Assembly (NCBI GenBank): GCA_015232355.1
Contig: JADFZW010000018.1
Coordinates: forward strand, 1-64,000
Length of the DNA stretch: 64,000 nucleotides
DNA from: Oligoflexia bacterium
Lineage (GTDB): Bacteria > Bdellovibrionota > Bacteriovoracia > Bacteriovoracales > Bacteriovoracaceae
Direction of reading: 5' to 3'
The position numbers and the translations under genes were made by a program. Positions 9,269 through 17,171 of this stretch are shown here, piece after piece. The first letter of the stretch is position 1. The number at the start of each line of letters is the position of its first letter. Below the pieces are notes generated by a model. The model made no database searches and was not told where the DNA came from. It saw only the letters and a program-made list of their open reading frames with translations.

Positions 9269-10051
9269 ATGAAATTAAAAATAATCGGTTGTGGAGAAGC
9301 ATTCGACAAACAATTTGGAAATAACTCTTCACTACTCTTAGGTCCAACTCAAAACATCCTCTTCGATTGTGGTTATCAAATTCCCGAGCGCATTTGGAGA
9401 GATGAATCTTTTTCAGATAGCAATTTTATCGACGCAATTTTTTTAAGTCACGCTCATGCTGATCACACCTTTGGTATGCCAGCACTTCTTCACAGTATGA
9501 AAGATAATAAAAGAAAAAAAGAGTTGGTAATTTTTGGAAATAGAGGAATAAAAAAATACCTTGTTAAAATTTGCGCTCTCGCTTACCCTAAATTCAACAT
9601 TTGCTCCTTACCATTTAAGATTAGTTTTAAAGAATTAAAAGGTGGTGATACTTTTAAGTGGAGAGGTTTGAAATTTAGTTGTATTAAAATTGCTCATGCA
9701 GTTCCTAATCTGATGGTAAGAATAGATTTACAATCAAAATCAAAATCAAAATCAAAATCAAAGTCAAAGTCTCTAGCAATCAGTGGTGATGGAAAATTAA
9801 CCAAAAAAAGTTTTGCAAAGATTTGTGATGTTGATTTCTTATTGCAAGAGGTATTCACCTTCGATGTTAATCTACCATTTCATACCAATCTTCTTGAACT
9901 TCTTGAGCTTTTTGAACTTTTCAAACTTAGTAAAATTAAACTAACTGGGATTACCCATATAAATCAACTTCATCGAAAAAAAGTTGAAGAGTATATATGC
10001 AACGACAATTCATATATCAGTGTAAGACCAGGAGATATAATTTCAATATGA
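9269..10051 (+). CDS. Metallo-beta-lactamase-fold hydrolase, RNase Z-like
   Basis: 260 residues. The metal-binding HxHxDH motif is His61-His63-Asp65-His66 (LSHAHADHTFGMP), with further candidate ligand His residues in IKIAHAVP and THINQLH. The layout (early HxHADH followed by a Gly-Met-Pro) is like the ribonuclease Z/phosphodiesterase branch. A (SK)n run encoded by TCAAAA hexamers (9733-9771) sits in a surface loop just before the SGDGK segment, and an ELLELLELFELF repeat lies near the C-terminus. Its stop overlaps the PTS IIC start in ATGA. Substrate is unknown; tRNA 3' processing is one option, a role tied to the radical SAM partner another. Confidence 0.75.
   Translation: MKLKIIGCGEAFDKQFGNNSSLLLGPTQNILFDCGYQIPERIWRDESFSDSNFIDAIFLSHAHADHTFGMPALLHSMKDNKRKKELVIFGNRGIKKYLVKICALAYPKFNICSLPFKISFKELKGGDTFKWRGLKFSCIKIAHAVPNLMVRIDLQSKSKSKSKSKSKSLAISGDGKLTKKSFAKICDVDFLLQEVFTFDVNLPFHTNLLELLELFELFKLSKIKLTGITHINQLHRKKVEEYICNDNSYISVRPGDIISI
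9733..9771. repeat. In-frame hexamer repeat coding (Ser-Lys)n
   Basis: TCAAAA units in tandem, drifting to TCAAAG at the end, inside the metallo-beta-lactamase-fold gene. Changes in copy number keep frame and alter only the loop length. Confidence 0.9.
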
Positions 10052-11070
10052 AAGATGAAATAAAGAAAATTAAAAATTATCTACTTTCAGGCGTCTCTTA
10101 TGCTATTCCCTTTGTTGCTTCAGGAGGGATTTTAATCGCTTTAGCAATCAGTTTTGCTCCCATGACTGCCTCTGGCCCAGACTTTTCCAATGCACCTACA
10201 TTAAAATTAATTTTAGATATTGGTGTTACTGCATTTAAATTGTTAGTCCCAGTTTTGGCCGGTTATATTGCTTATGGAATGGTAAATCGCCCAGGACTAG
10301 TTCCTGGTTTTGTGGGTGGGTTTATTGCCAATGAAATTGGTGCTGGCTTTCTCGGTGGTATCGTTGCTGGAATCATTGCTGGTTATACTGTAATGTTGAT
10401 CAAAAAAATAAAGACTCCCAACTTTATCAAACCTGTAATGCCTATTCTTATTATACCTGCAACTTCATCACTCATTGTTGGTATTATCATGTTTAAGCTC
10501 TTAGGAGTTCCTATTAAAAATCTTATGGGATTTCTTTCTACATGGCTTTCCACCATGGGAACTGGTGATTCACTGGTGCTGGCAATAATACTAGGAATGA
10601 TGATCGCATTTGATATGGGCGGGCCAATAAATAAGACTGCTTTCTTCTTTGGAGCAGCGATGATTAAGGAAGGAAATTTTGCAGTGATGGGTGCTTGTGC
10701 TACCGCCATATGTATCCCTCCTCTGGGAATGGGACTGGCAACACTTCTATCGCGAAAACTTTGGAGTGAACAAGAGCGTGATGCTGGTATGGCCGCTCTA
10801 GGAATGGGAATGATTGGAATTACAGAGGGAGCAATTCCATTTGCAGCTGCAGATCCAATAAGAGTTATTCCCACTATAATGTTTAGCTCTGCTGTCGGCT
10901 CAGTCATAGCAATGCTTGGTGGAGTTGGCAATCATGCTCCTCATGGTGGCCCAATTGTTATTCCAGTTATTGATAATAAAACAATTTATGTAATAGCAAT
11001 AGTTGTTGGTTCACTGGTGTGTGCACTACTTATCAATGGATTAAAAAAATGGAGGAGAGATAAAGTATGA
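10048..11070 (+). CDS. PTS fructose-type transporter, IIC membrane component
   Basis: 340 residues from the ATG at 10048, which overlaps the upstream stop in ATGA and has AGGAG 12 bases upstream; a longer in-frame start lies inside the previous gene. About ten hydrophobic segments. Family hallmarks are GVSYAIPFVASGG near the N-terminus, DMGGPINKTAFFFG in the middle and NHAPHGGP near the C-terminus, all typical of fructose-family IIC. It carries the sugar across the inner membrane while IIB phosphorylates it. IIB and IIC are separate genes here; in the usual FruA they are fused. No 1-phosphofructokinase gene is seen in the window, so the sugar could be fructose, mannose-like or another hexose. 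Confidence 0.92.
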   Translation: MKDEIKKIKNYLLSGVSYAIPFVASGGILIALAISFAPMTASGPDFSNAPTLKLILDIGVTAFKLLVPVLAGYIAYGMVNRPGLVPGFVGGFIANEIGAGFLGGIVAGIIAGYTVMLIKKIKTPNFIKPVMPILIIPATSSLIVGIIMFKLLGVPIKNLMGFLSTWLSTMGTGDSLVLAIILGMMIAFDMGGPINKTAFFFGAAMIKEGNFAVMGACATAICIPPLGMGLATLLSRKLWSEQERDAGMAALGMGMIGITEGAIPFAAADPIRVIPTIMFSSAVGSVIAMLGGVGNHAPHGGPIVIPVIDNKTIYVIAIVVGSLVCALLINGLKKWRRDKV

Positions 11071-11103
11071 ATATGAATATGAATATGAATACAAATATGA
11101 ATA
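11067..11103. repeat. ATGAAT hexamer repeat at a PTS gene junction
   Basis: Tandem ATGAAT units begin in the ATGA overlap between IIC and IIB. Each unit contains an ATG in the IIB frame and a TGA in the IIC frame, so copy number changes the number of possible starts and of IIC stops while leaving both proteins essentially intact. Confidence 0.85.
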
Positions 11104-11423
11104 TAAAAGAATCAATGAAAGTTGTAGCGGTAACTGCATGTCCTACTGGCATTGCTCATACATATATGGCCGCTGAATCCCTTACTTTGGCCGCCAAAGA
11201 ATTAGGCCATCAAATAAAAGTGGAGACTCAAGGGGCGATGGGAGTAGAAAATGAGATTACAGATGAAGATTTAAAAGCAGCTGATCTTATAATCTTTGCT
11301 TCCGATATCGCTATAGATGAGAGAGAACGTTTTGAAATCCAAAGACGTGAACGTGGAATTAAAATAATTGAAACGTCAGTAAAAAAAGCAATTACTAATC
11401 CGCAAGAACTCTTTATAAAATGA
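11067..11423 (+). CDS. PTS fructose-type IIB component
   Basis: 118 residues. The phosphocysteine motif is ACPTGIAHTYMAAE with Cys25. It passes phosphate from IIA to the sugar bound at IIC. The start codon overlaps the IIC stop in ATGA, with GGAGGAGAG upstream. The first twelve residues are an unusual MNMNMNMNTNMN run coded by a tandem ATGAAT hexamer. The true family N-terminus is MKVVAVTACP at residue 17, so initiation could occur at several of the repeated ATG codons. Confidence 0.92.
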   Translation: MNMNMNMNTNMNIKESMKVVAVTACPTGIAHTYMAAESLTLAAKELGHQIKVETQGAMGVENEITDEDLKAADLIIFASDIAIDERERFEIQRRERGIKIIETSVKKAITNPQELFIK

Positions 11424-11443
11424 ATCACCTCAAATGAATCACC
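11418..11443 (+). promoter_or_regulatory. 14-bp duplicated stop/start junction with a 5-codon minicistron
   Basis: AAATGAATCACC occurs at 11418-11429 and 11432-11443. The first copy places an ATG over the IIB stop (ATGA). That ATG opens a five-codon frame (MNHLK) whose stop overlaps, again as ATGA, the real start of the HPr-EI-IIA gene at 11434. Ribosomes could re-initiate twice. The HlyD/ABC junction at 44083-44110 has the same arrangement. Confidence 0.75.
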
Positions 11444-14199
11444 ATAGCTTTACATTTTCTTTTTCCTTTTCTTTCTCTTTCCCTATTAAAAATGGTTTGC
11501 ACGCTAGGCCTGCATCTCTTCTTAGAGAGTGGAGTTTGAAATCAAACACTAGCTTTATCTTTAAAAATTATCGAACAAATAAAGAGGCACCTTCTCTAAG
11601 TATTCTACAAATGATCTCCACCGATACTGAATTCAATGATTCTTGTGCTGTAATCTTTGACAGATCTAATGTCACCGCCGAAAAAAATCTAGAACTCTTT
11701 AAAGTTTTTTTTGATACTGAATTTGTAAGTTTAAATAAGCAGGAGATGCAGTTTCAAGAACAGCATTCCTGCACATCAAACACATCAAACACATCAAATG
11801 CATGGATCGATCATTTAGTTAAAAACATAAAAGTTCCTAGGGAAAGTGTATTAAATGGAAATACTTTAGTCACAGGTCTGGCCATTGCAAAACCTATTTT
11901 GAATCTTAAAAAACGAGATATTCATCAGATAGATTTTAAAAATTTCTTTAACGATGAATATGAATATAAGTATGATGGTGATAATAACTTAGAAATTTTA
12001 TTTACTATTATTGACGAGCTTAAAGTTGACCTCACAAGCAAAATTAAATCAAACAATCATACCACAGATAATATTTTAAAAAACCATTTAAATATCTTAG
12101 ATGATCCTGACTTTCTTGACTGTATAAAGAATAAAACTAAAGGAAAAATTTGGGAGATTTTAATCGCTGTTCACTGGCACTATCATCATATATTTGCCAA
12201 AAATAGAAGCAGCTATTTAAGAGAGAGATTTTTGGATGTGGAAGATATCTGCTTCCAACTACAAGAACGACTTTACTACAAATTAACTAAATCAAATCAC
12301 CCATCTCCATCTCTATCTCCATCTCTATCTCCATCTCTATCTCCATCTCACCCATATATTCTGATTACTCCAGAAATTACTCCGAGCGAATTTCTATCTC
12401 TCAATTTGGAATTACTCAAAGGATTAGTGTTAACTAAAACTACGGCCACATCTCATACAATTATTTTAGCTAAATCATTTAATATTCCCACTCTGTGTAT
12501 TCCTGACATCTTTGATCTTGATGGCCCTCAAATTATTCAAATTATTCTTGATTGCAATCGAGAGATTTTGATTAAAAATCCTAATCCATCTCAAATTGAT
12601 TATTACAATATTGAATATAATTTCCATAAAGAACAAGAGCAAATCAAAGAACAAACATTGATTGCCAACAATAGCAAAGTAACTAAGACAAAAGATAACC
12701 ACACTATATCTCTTATGGTAAACTCCTCTACCCCACAAGAGATTCCTTGTATTGCAAAGATGAATGTTGATGGAGTGGGAGTATTACGAACTGAATTTTT
12801 ATTTATGGAGAGAACTTCTCCACCCACTTTTGAAGAGCAACGAGATATTTATCTCTCATATATTAATGGTCTTCCTAATAAGACCATTATCATCCGAACA
12901 CTTGATGTCGGAGGTGACAAAGAGATTTCTTATTTAAATCTTCCTAAAGAAGAAAATCCTTTTCTTGGCCAAAGAGGATTTCGTCTCTATAAAGATCATA
13001 AAGAGATTATTCTTACTCAGCTTATGGCGATAATTGCAGCTGCAACCGCAGCTGCAGCTGAAACCACTGCTGAGAGTACTGTACGAATTCTTTTCCCTAT
13101 GATCTCTAACTTTGAAGAGACATTATACATAAAAGAACTTATTTCCATAGCAAAGCAAAGGCAAAGACAAAGGCAAGGATTAAATAATAACTTAAAAATA
13201 AAAATTGGAGTGATGATTGAAGTTCCTTCTCTTGCATTTGCCATGAAAGATCTATGTTCAGAAGATGCGGCCATTGATTTTTTCAGTGTCGGCAGTAACG
13301 ATCTAACTCAATATTTTTTTGCCGTAGATCGCAACAACTCTAATCCAGAATTAAATACCCTCTACTCTCCATACAACCCTGCTCTACTTCGTTTTTTAAA
13401 GTTTATTGTTGATAGTGTTCATCTTTACGGGAAGGAAATTAGTATTTGCGGTGAACTTGCTCAGCTTACATCACTTACTCCTATACTCTTAGGGATGGGA
13501 TTTGATAAACTCAGTATGTCTCTTAATCATATTGCTAATGTAAAAGAAAAAATCTCTCAATTAACAATTGATAAATGTCAAACTTTGCTTTCACAAGCTT
13601 TAAATATACAAACAGCGGCCGAAGTAAAATCTTTACTTGATATTGATATTAATCTCGATCTTAAACCAAGTCTCAATCGCGACCTCGATCTCAACCTCAA
13701 TAATGATTTATTTACTGCAGATTTAATTGACTTAAATTGTTCTTATCAAAACAGGGCGGAAATCATAAAAGCACTTGTCTTGCTTGCATATAAAAATAAT
13801 CGAATTGAGTTTAAAGATATCGATAAGCTAGAAACAGCAATATGGGAGAGAGAAAATATATCTTCAACCTCACTTGGATTTAATGTGGCCATTCCTCACT
13901 GTCGTTCTCACTATATAAAAAGCAGTTTTATGTGTTTTCTACGAACCACAAATCCTATTGTTTGGAACGATAATCCAGAAGTTAATATGGTTTTTTTGCT
14001 AGCATTTTCAGACTCCCCTGATTTAACTACCTCCAACTCTAATCAACACTTGAAAGTATTATCTCAATTATCCAGAAAAATTATTCATGCAGATTTTAGA
14101 AACAAATTATTGATCCTCCAAGATAAACAACAGTGCCATGCTCTTTTTGTTTCGCAATTGCAGAACCAAAGGAGCATGGCACTTCCATGCTTCCATTAG
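11434..14199 (+). CDS. PTS multiphosphoryl transfer protein HPr-EI-IIA(Fru)
   Basis: 921 residues in three parts. HPr comes first (NGLHARPA, phospho-His23). Enzyme I follows: TSHTIILAKS with phospho-His341, then the PEP-binding half with GVLRTEFLFM, RTLDVGGDKE, GVMIEVPS, FSVGSNDLTQY and CGELA. IIA(Fru) is last, with phospho-His822 in IPHCRSHY. The protein carries phosphate from PEP to IIB by itself, so the operon holds a complete PTS. Domain order HPr-EI-IIA differs from FruB-type IIA-HPr fusions. Low-complexity inserts lie in linkers: FSFSFSFSF at the start, TSNTSNTSN, SPSLSPSLSPS (12301-12350), an Ala-rich run and RQRQRQG, each coded by a short DNA repeat. The end of the gene carries a 12-bp inverted repeat. 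Confidence 0.93.
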   Translation: MNHHSFTFSFSFSFSFPIKNGLHARPASLLREWSLKSNTSFIFKNYRTNKEAPSLSILQMISTDTEFNDSCAVIFDRSNVTAEKNLELFKVFFDTEFVSLNKQEMQFQEQHSCTSNTSNTSNAWIDHLVKNIKVPRESVLNGNTLVTGLAIAKPILNLKKRDIHQIDFKNFFNDEYEYKYDGDNNLEILFTIIDELKVDLTSKIKSNNHTTDNILKNHLNILDDPDFLDCIKNKTKGKIWEILIAVHWHYHHIFAKNRSSYLRERFLDVEDICFQLQERLYYKLTKSNHPSPSLSPSLSPSLSPSHPYILITPEITPSEFLSLNLELLKGLVLTKTTATSHTIILAKSFNIPTLCIPDIFDLDGPQIIQIILDCNREILIKNPNPSQIDYYNIEYNFHKEQEQIKEQTLIANNSKVTKTKDNHTISLMVNSSTPQEIPCIAKMNVDGVGVLRTEFLFMERTSPPTFEEQRDIYLSYINGLPNKTIIIRTLDVGGDKEISYLNLPKEENPFLGQRGFRLYKDHKEIILTQLMAIIAAATAAAAETTAESTVRILFPMISNFEETLYIKELISIAKQRQRQRQGLNNNLKIKIGVMIEVPSLAFAMKDLCSEDAAIDFFSVGSNDLTQYFFAVDRNNSNPELNTLYSPYNPALLRFLKFIVDSVHLYGKEISICGELAQLTSLTPILLGMGFDKLSMSLNHIANVKEKISQLTIDKCQTLLSQALNIQTAAEVKSLLDIDINLDLKPSLNRDLDLNLNNDLFTADLIDLNCSYQNRAEIIKALVLLAYKNNRIEFKDIDKLETAIWERENISSTSLGFNVAIPHCRSHYIKSSFMCFLRTTNPIVWNDNPEVNMVFLLAFSDSPDLTTSNSNQHLKVLSQLSRKIIHADFRNKLLILQDKQQCHALFVSQLQNQRSMALPCFH
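12301..12352. repeat. 12-bp tandem repeat coding (SPSL)n
   Basis: Units of CCATCTCTATCT in tandem within enzyme I, between the swivel regions. Length changes by whole units keep frame. It lies in the linker before the phosphohistidine domain resumes, where the protein can tolerate extra residues. Confidence 0.85.
14132..14183 (+). terminator. Inverted repeat at the end of the PTS operon
   Basis: AGTGCCATGCTC at 14132-14143 is exactly complementary to GAGCATGGCACT at 14172-14183, with a 28-base loop. It covers the last codons of the gene. No run of T follows closely, so it may be an mRNA-stabilising or weak termination hairpin rather than a classic intrinsic terminator. Confidence 0.5.
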
Positions 14200-14381
14200 A
14201 AATGGGCATGCCTCAATTAAAAATATACACAACAAATATTTTTTACAACTAGATAATATATTAAAATAACAATCAATTTATCTTTATCATAAAAAAATAT
14301 CATCAATACACTCATTCTTTAAGCAATAATATAATAAACAGTAAATAATAATCAATAAACACAAATCAACGAGATTAGTTT
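14200..14381 (+). promoter_or_regulatory. Upstream region of the AAA+-WD40 gene
   Basis: A 182-bp, very AT-rich gap that must contain the promoter of the AAA+-WD40 gene. There are several TATAAT-like candidates (for example AATATAATAA near 14330), but I cannot pick one. The ribosome-binding site is weak. Confidence 0.4.
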
Positions 14382-17171
14382 ATGTCTAAGAACAAATTTA
14401 AATATTTTTTTATAGCTATATTTATATTCACTCATATATTTTTATCCTCCTCTTTTTCTTCTGATTCAAATGATCAGAAAAAAACTGATAAGAAAAAAAT
14501 TTTAGCAACAGAAGAGGGACTTAAAAATTTGTCCATTGAAATGCGAAAAAAGTATAGTGAAATGGATGGATATATAGATGTTTTATTACTGGCCATATTA
14601 AGCAAACAACATGTTTTAAGTTTAGGTGGCCCTGGAGGATCAAAGACTCAAACTGCTGACGATGTACTAAAAACACTTAAAGGAAAATTATTTAATCTAC
14701 AATTTTCAGCAAATACTAAACAGGAAAAAATAATTGGAGCAATAATTGGAAAGGAGTTTTTAAGTAGTGGAAAAATTAACTATCAAACAGAGCAAAGTTT
14801 GCTAATGCATGATTATGCAATCTTAGATGAGATCGACAAAGCAAATACAGAAGTTCTTGCATCAGCTCTTTCGGTGCTACTTGAACGCAAGGGAATGTTA
14901 GGAGATAAGGAGATTATTGGTAAGCTTAAGAGTGCACTAATTACTTCTAATATGACTATATATGAATTTTTGGAAAAATTTAAAAACAGCAATGATCTTT
15001 CCACGGGCATGGCCTTACTCGATAGAATTTTATTTAAGGTTTTAGTAGTTAATCGATTATCATCAGCAGAAGCACTATTTAAAGTTATGAGTAATTGTAA
15101 AAACAAAAAACAATGTTTTTTTATTAATAATCTCGATTTAAATTTACTTCAGGAACAGATAAATATGATTAAGGTTCCGGATGAAATTATTAAATTAAGT
15201 GCACATCTATGGATGCAACTTGCACAAAGATTGGAGAAAAAACAAAAAGAAGATGAAGAAACATGCAAAGAGGATCCTAAGAGCATGCTCTATCCTTATA
15301 CTATGACTAATCAATTCACCAACAGAGGGGCCATAAGCAATTTAATTGATACTTTAAAGACAGCAAAGTATTTACAGTTGTTACAAAGTAAGAAAGAGGA
15401 GAGTAATCGGAGGGAACTTCTTAATCTAGAAAATGTTTGTCTTACGCCTGAAGATCTTTTGCTTACACAGTATCAGATGATCATTCAAGGTCCTGATAAA
15501 TTGGCCCCTGGTACTCCTGAAAATCCTAATAATTGTCCCTCTGGAAAATTACTGGCGCAAATAAAAAATCAATATAAACATAATCCGCGCACTCTTAAAA
15601 TGATAAATGATCTAATATTTGAAAGGGATTCATTTGCAAAAGTGTATTTAGAAATTTTAAAGATCTATCAAAATGAATTAAAAATTTTTGATTTACAAAC
15701 TCTTCTATCACAAGACCATGATTTGAGTAACTTAAATGAAGATGATAAGAAGATGATCTATTATAAAATAGCTAAGATGAAAGATTTAATTAATAAAAGA
15801 AGATTAGAAGAATTTCCCAATGGAGAAACAGCAGAAGGTGTAAGCGAAGTGGCCAGAGAAAAGGTGTTACAAGAATTAACCAAGTTGGAAAATAGCTTAG
15901 AACAAAATAGTAGTAGTAAAGAAAAAGAAATTATAGAAAACGTTCAGAAAAAAATATCAGAAGAGAAAATAAAAGAACAAGAAAATGAAAATAAAAAAAG
16001 AAAAGAGTTAGAAGAGAGAATTAGTAAAATAAAGAAAGAAAATCCAGCAATAATCAAAGGTGAATTAATATATACTATTGCTGAAGATACTAGTATTAGT
16101 TCAATTAAATTTAATCCTACTTCTGATAAAGAATTTGTAACCATACCTGATGCTACAAATCCTACAGTATGGCGTTTTAATTCAATTCAAAATAAATGGA
16201 TATCTACAAAACTTTTAGGTCATCAAGATGGTCGTATCTTAGATGTTAATTACAGTCCAGATGGAACACAAATTGTGACTGCTTCTAATGATGGTAGTGC
16301 CATGGTTTGGAACAACTTAAACACTAACACTCAATCATCGTCATCATCAGCAGCAGCATCAACTCTCGCTGATCATAAGGCAATAGTTGTTACTGCTGAA
16401 TTTAGTCCTGACTCTAAACAAATTGTGACTAGTTCATATGATAATACTGCTAGGGTATGGACTTTTAATCAGAATACAAAAAAATGGGAGAGTGTTGTTT
16501 TAGATCAACACACTGACTGGGTTGTGGCCGCAACTTTTAATCCCACTAACCCCAATCAAATTCTAACAGCTTCTACTGATAAGAGTGCAATCATTTGGGA
16601 ACTAGATACAAATACTAATCAATGGAAAAATATTATTCAACTTAAAGGTCATAACAATGAAATTATTATGGCCAAATTTAGTCCAGATGGAAAGCATATT
16701 GTTACTATCTCCAAAATTGATAATCTTATAAAGATTTGGAGTAAAGATTCTCTTACAAAGAAGTGGCCATTAATTAGCACCACATTTAATGGGCCCAAAC
16801 AAACTATTACTTCTGTTAACTTTAGTGCAGATTCCACTAAATTAGTAGTCAGCTCCAATGATCGCACGGCCATCACTTACAATTTAAATTCAGTAACAAA
16901 CAAATGGTTTGCTCATAAAGAACTTATTGGACACAAACAATGGGTTAAAGATGCAAGATTTTCTTCAAATGGAAACCAGGTTATTAGTGCTTCTCTAGAT
17001 GGCCAAGCTCGCGTTTGGAATCTTCACTCAGAAATAGACAATTTAAAATCTATAGTAATTGATCCTCATCAACGTTCACTTAAACATGCTAGCTTTAATT
17101 TTGATAATACCCAAATTTTTACTTCTGGAGTTGATCACTCTATTCAAATATGGAAAGTTATTTACGATTAG
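14382..17171 (+). CDS. Exported MoxR/RavA-type AAA+ ATPase fused to a WD40 propeller
   Basis: 929 residues. A signal peptide (residues 1 to about 27) precedes a charged linker. The AAA+ domain covers about residues 40-250, with MoxR-style Walker A GGPGGSKT (about 82-90) and Walker B ILDEIDKANTEVL (about 147-159), close to RavA in sequence order. A helical region follows, then a Lys/Glu coiled coil (about 505-560). From about 563 to the end lie some seven WD40 repeats (for example LGHQDGRILDVNYSPDGTQ and GSAMVWN), enough for one propeller. MoxR ATPases are normally cytosolic and help assemble other proteins; a signal peptide on one is odd, because the periplasm lacks ATP. Inference: the protein works after release, perhaps in a host cell. 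It stands alone; its stop overlaps the convergent putP stop by four bases. Confidence 0.8.
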   Translation: MSKNKFKYFFIAIFIFTHIFLSSSFSSDSNDQKKTDKKKILATEEGLKNLSIEMRKKYSEMDGYIDVLLLAILSKQHVLSLGGPGGSKTQTADDVLKTLKGKLFNLQFSANTKQEKIIGAIIGKEFLSSGKINYQTEQSLLMHDYAILDEIDKANTEVLASALSVLLERKGMLGDKEIIGKLKSALITSNMTIYEFLEKFKNSNDLSTGMALLDRILFKVLVVNRLSSAEALFKVMSNCKNKKQCFFINNLDLNLLQEQINMIKVPDEIIKLSAHLWMQLAQRLEKKQKEDEETCKEDPKSMLYPYTMTNQFTNRGAISNLIDTLKTAKYLQLLQSKKEESNRRELLNLENVCLTPEDLLLTQYQMIIQGPDKLAPGTPENPNNCPSGKLLAQIKNQYKHNPRTLKMINDLIFERDSFAKVYLEILKIYQNELKIFDLQTLLSQDHDLSNLNEDDKKMIYYKIAKMKDLINKRRLEEFPNGETAEGVSEVAREKVLQELTKLENSLEQNSSSKEKEIIENVQKKISEEKIKEQENENKKRKELEERISKIKKENPAIIKGELIYTIAEDTSISSIKFNPTSDKEFVTIPDATNPTVWRFNSIQNKWISTKLLGHQDGRILDVNYSPDGTQIVTASNDGSAMVWNNLNTNTQSSSSSAAASTLADHKAIVVTAEFSPDSKQIVTSSYDNTARVWTFNQNTKKWESVVLDQHTDWVVAATFNPTNPNQILTASTDKSAIIWELDTNTNQWKNIIQLKGHNNEIIMAKFSPDGKHIVTISKIDNLIKIWSKDSLTKKWPLISTTFNGPKQTITSVNFSADSTKLVVSSNDRTAITYNLNSVTNKWFAHKELIGHKQWVKDARFSSNGNQVISASLDGQARVWNLHSEIDNLKSIVIDPHQRSLKHASFNFDNTQIFTSGVDHSIQIWKVIYD

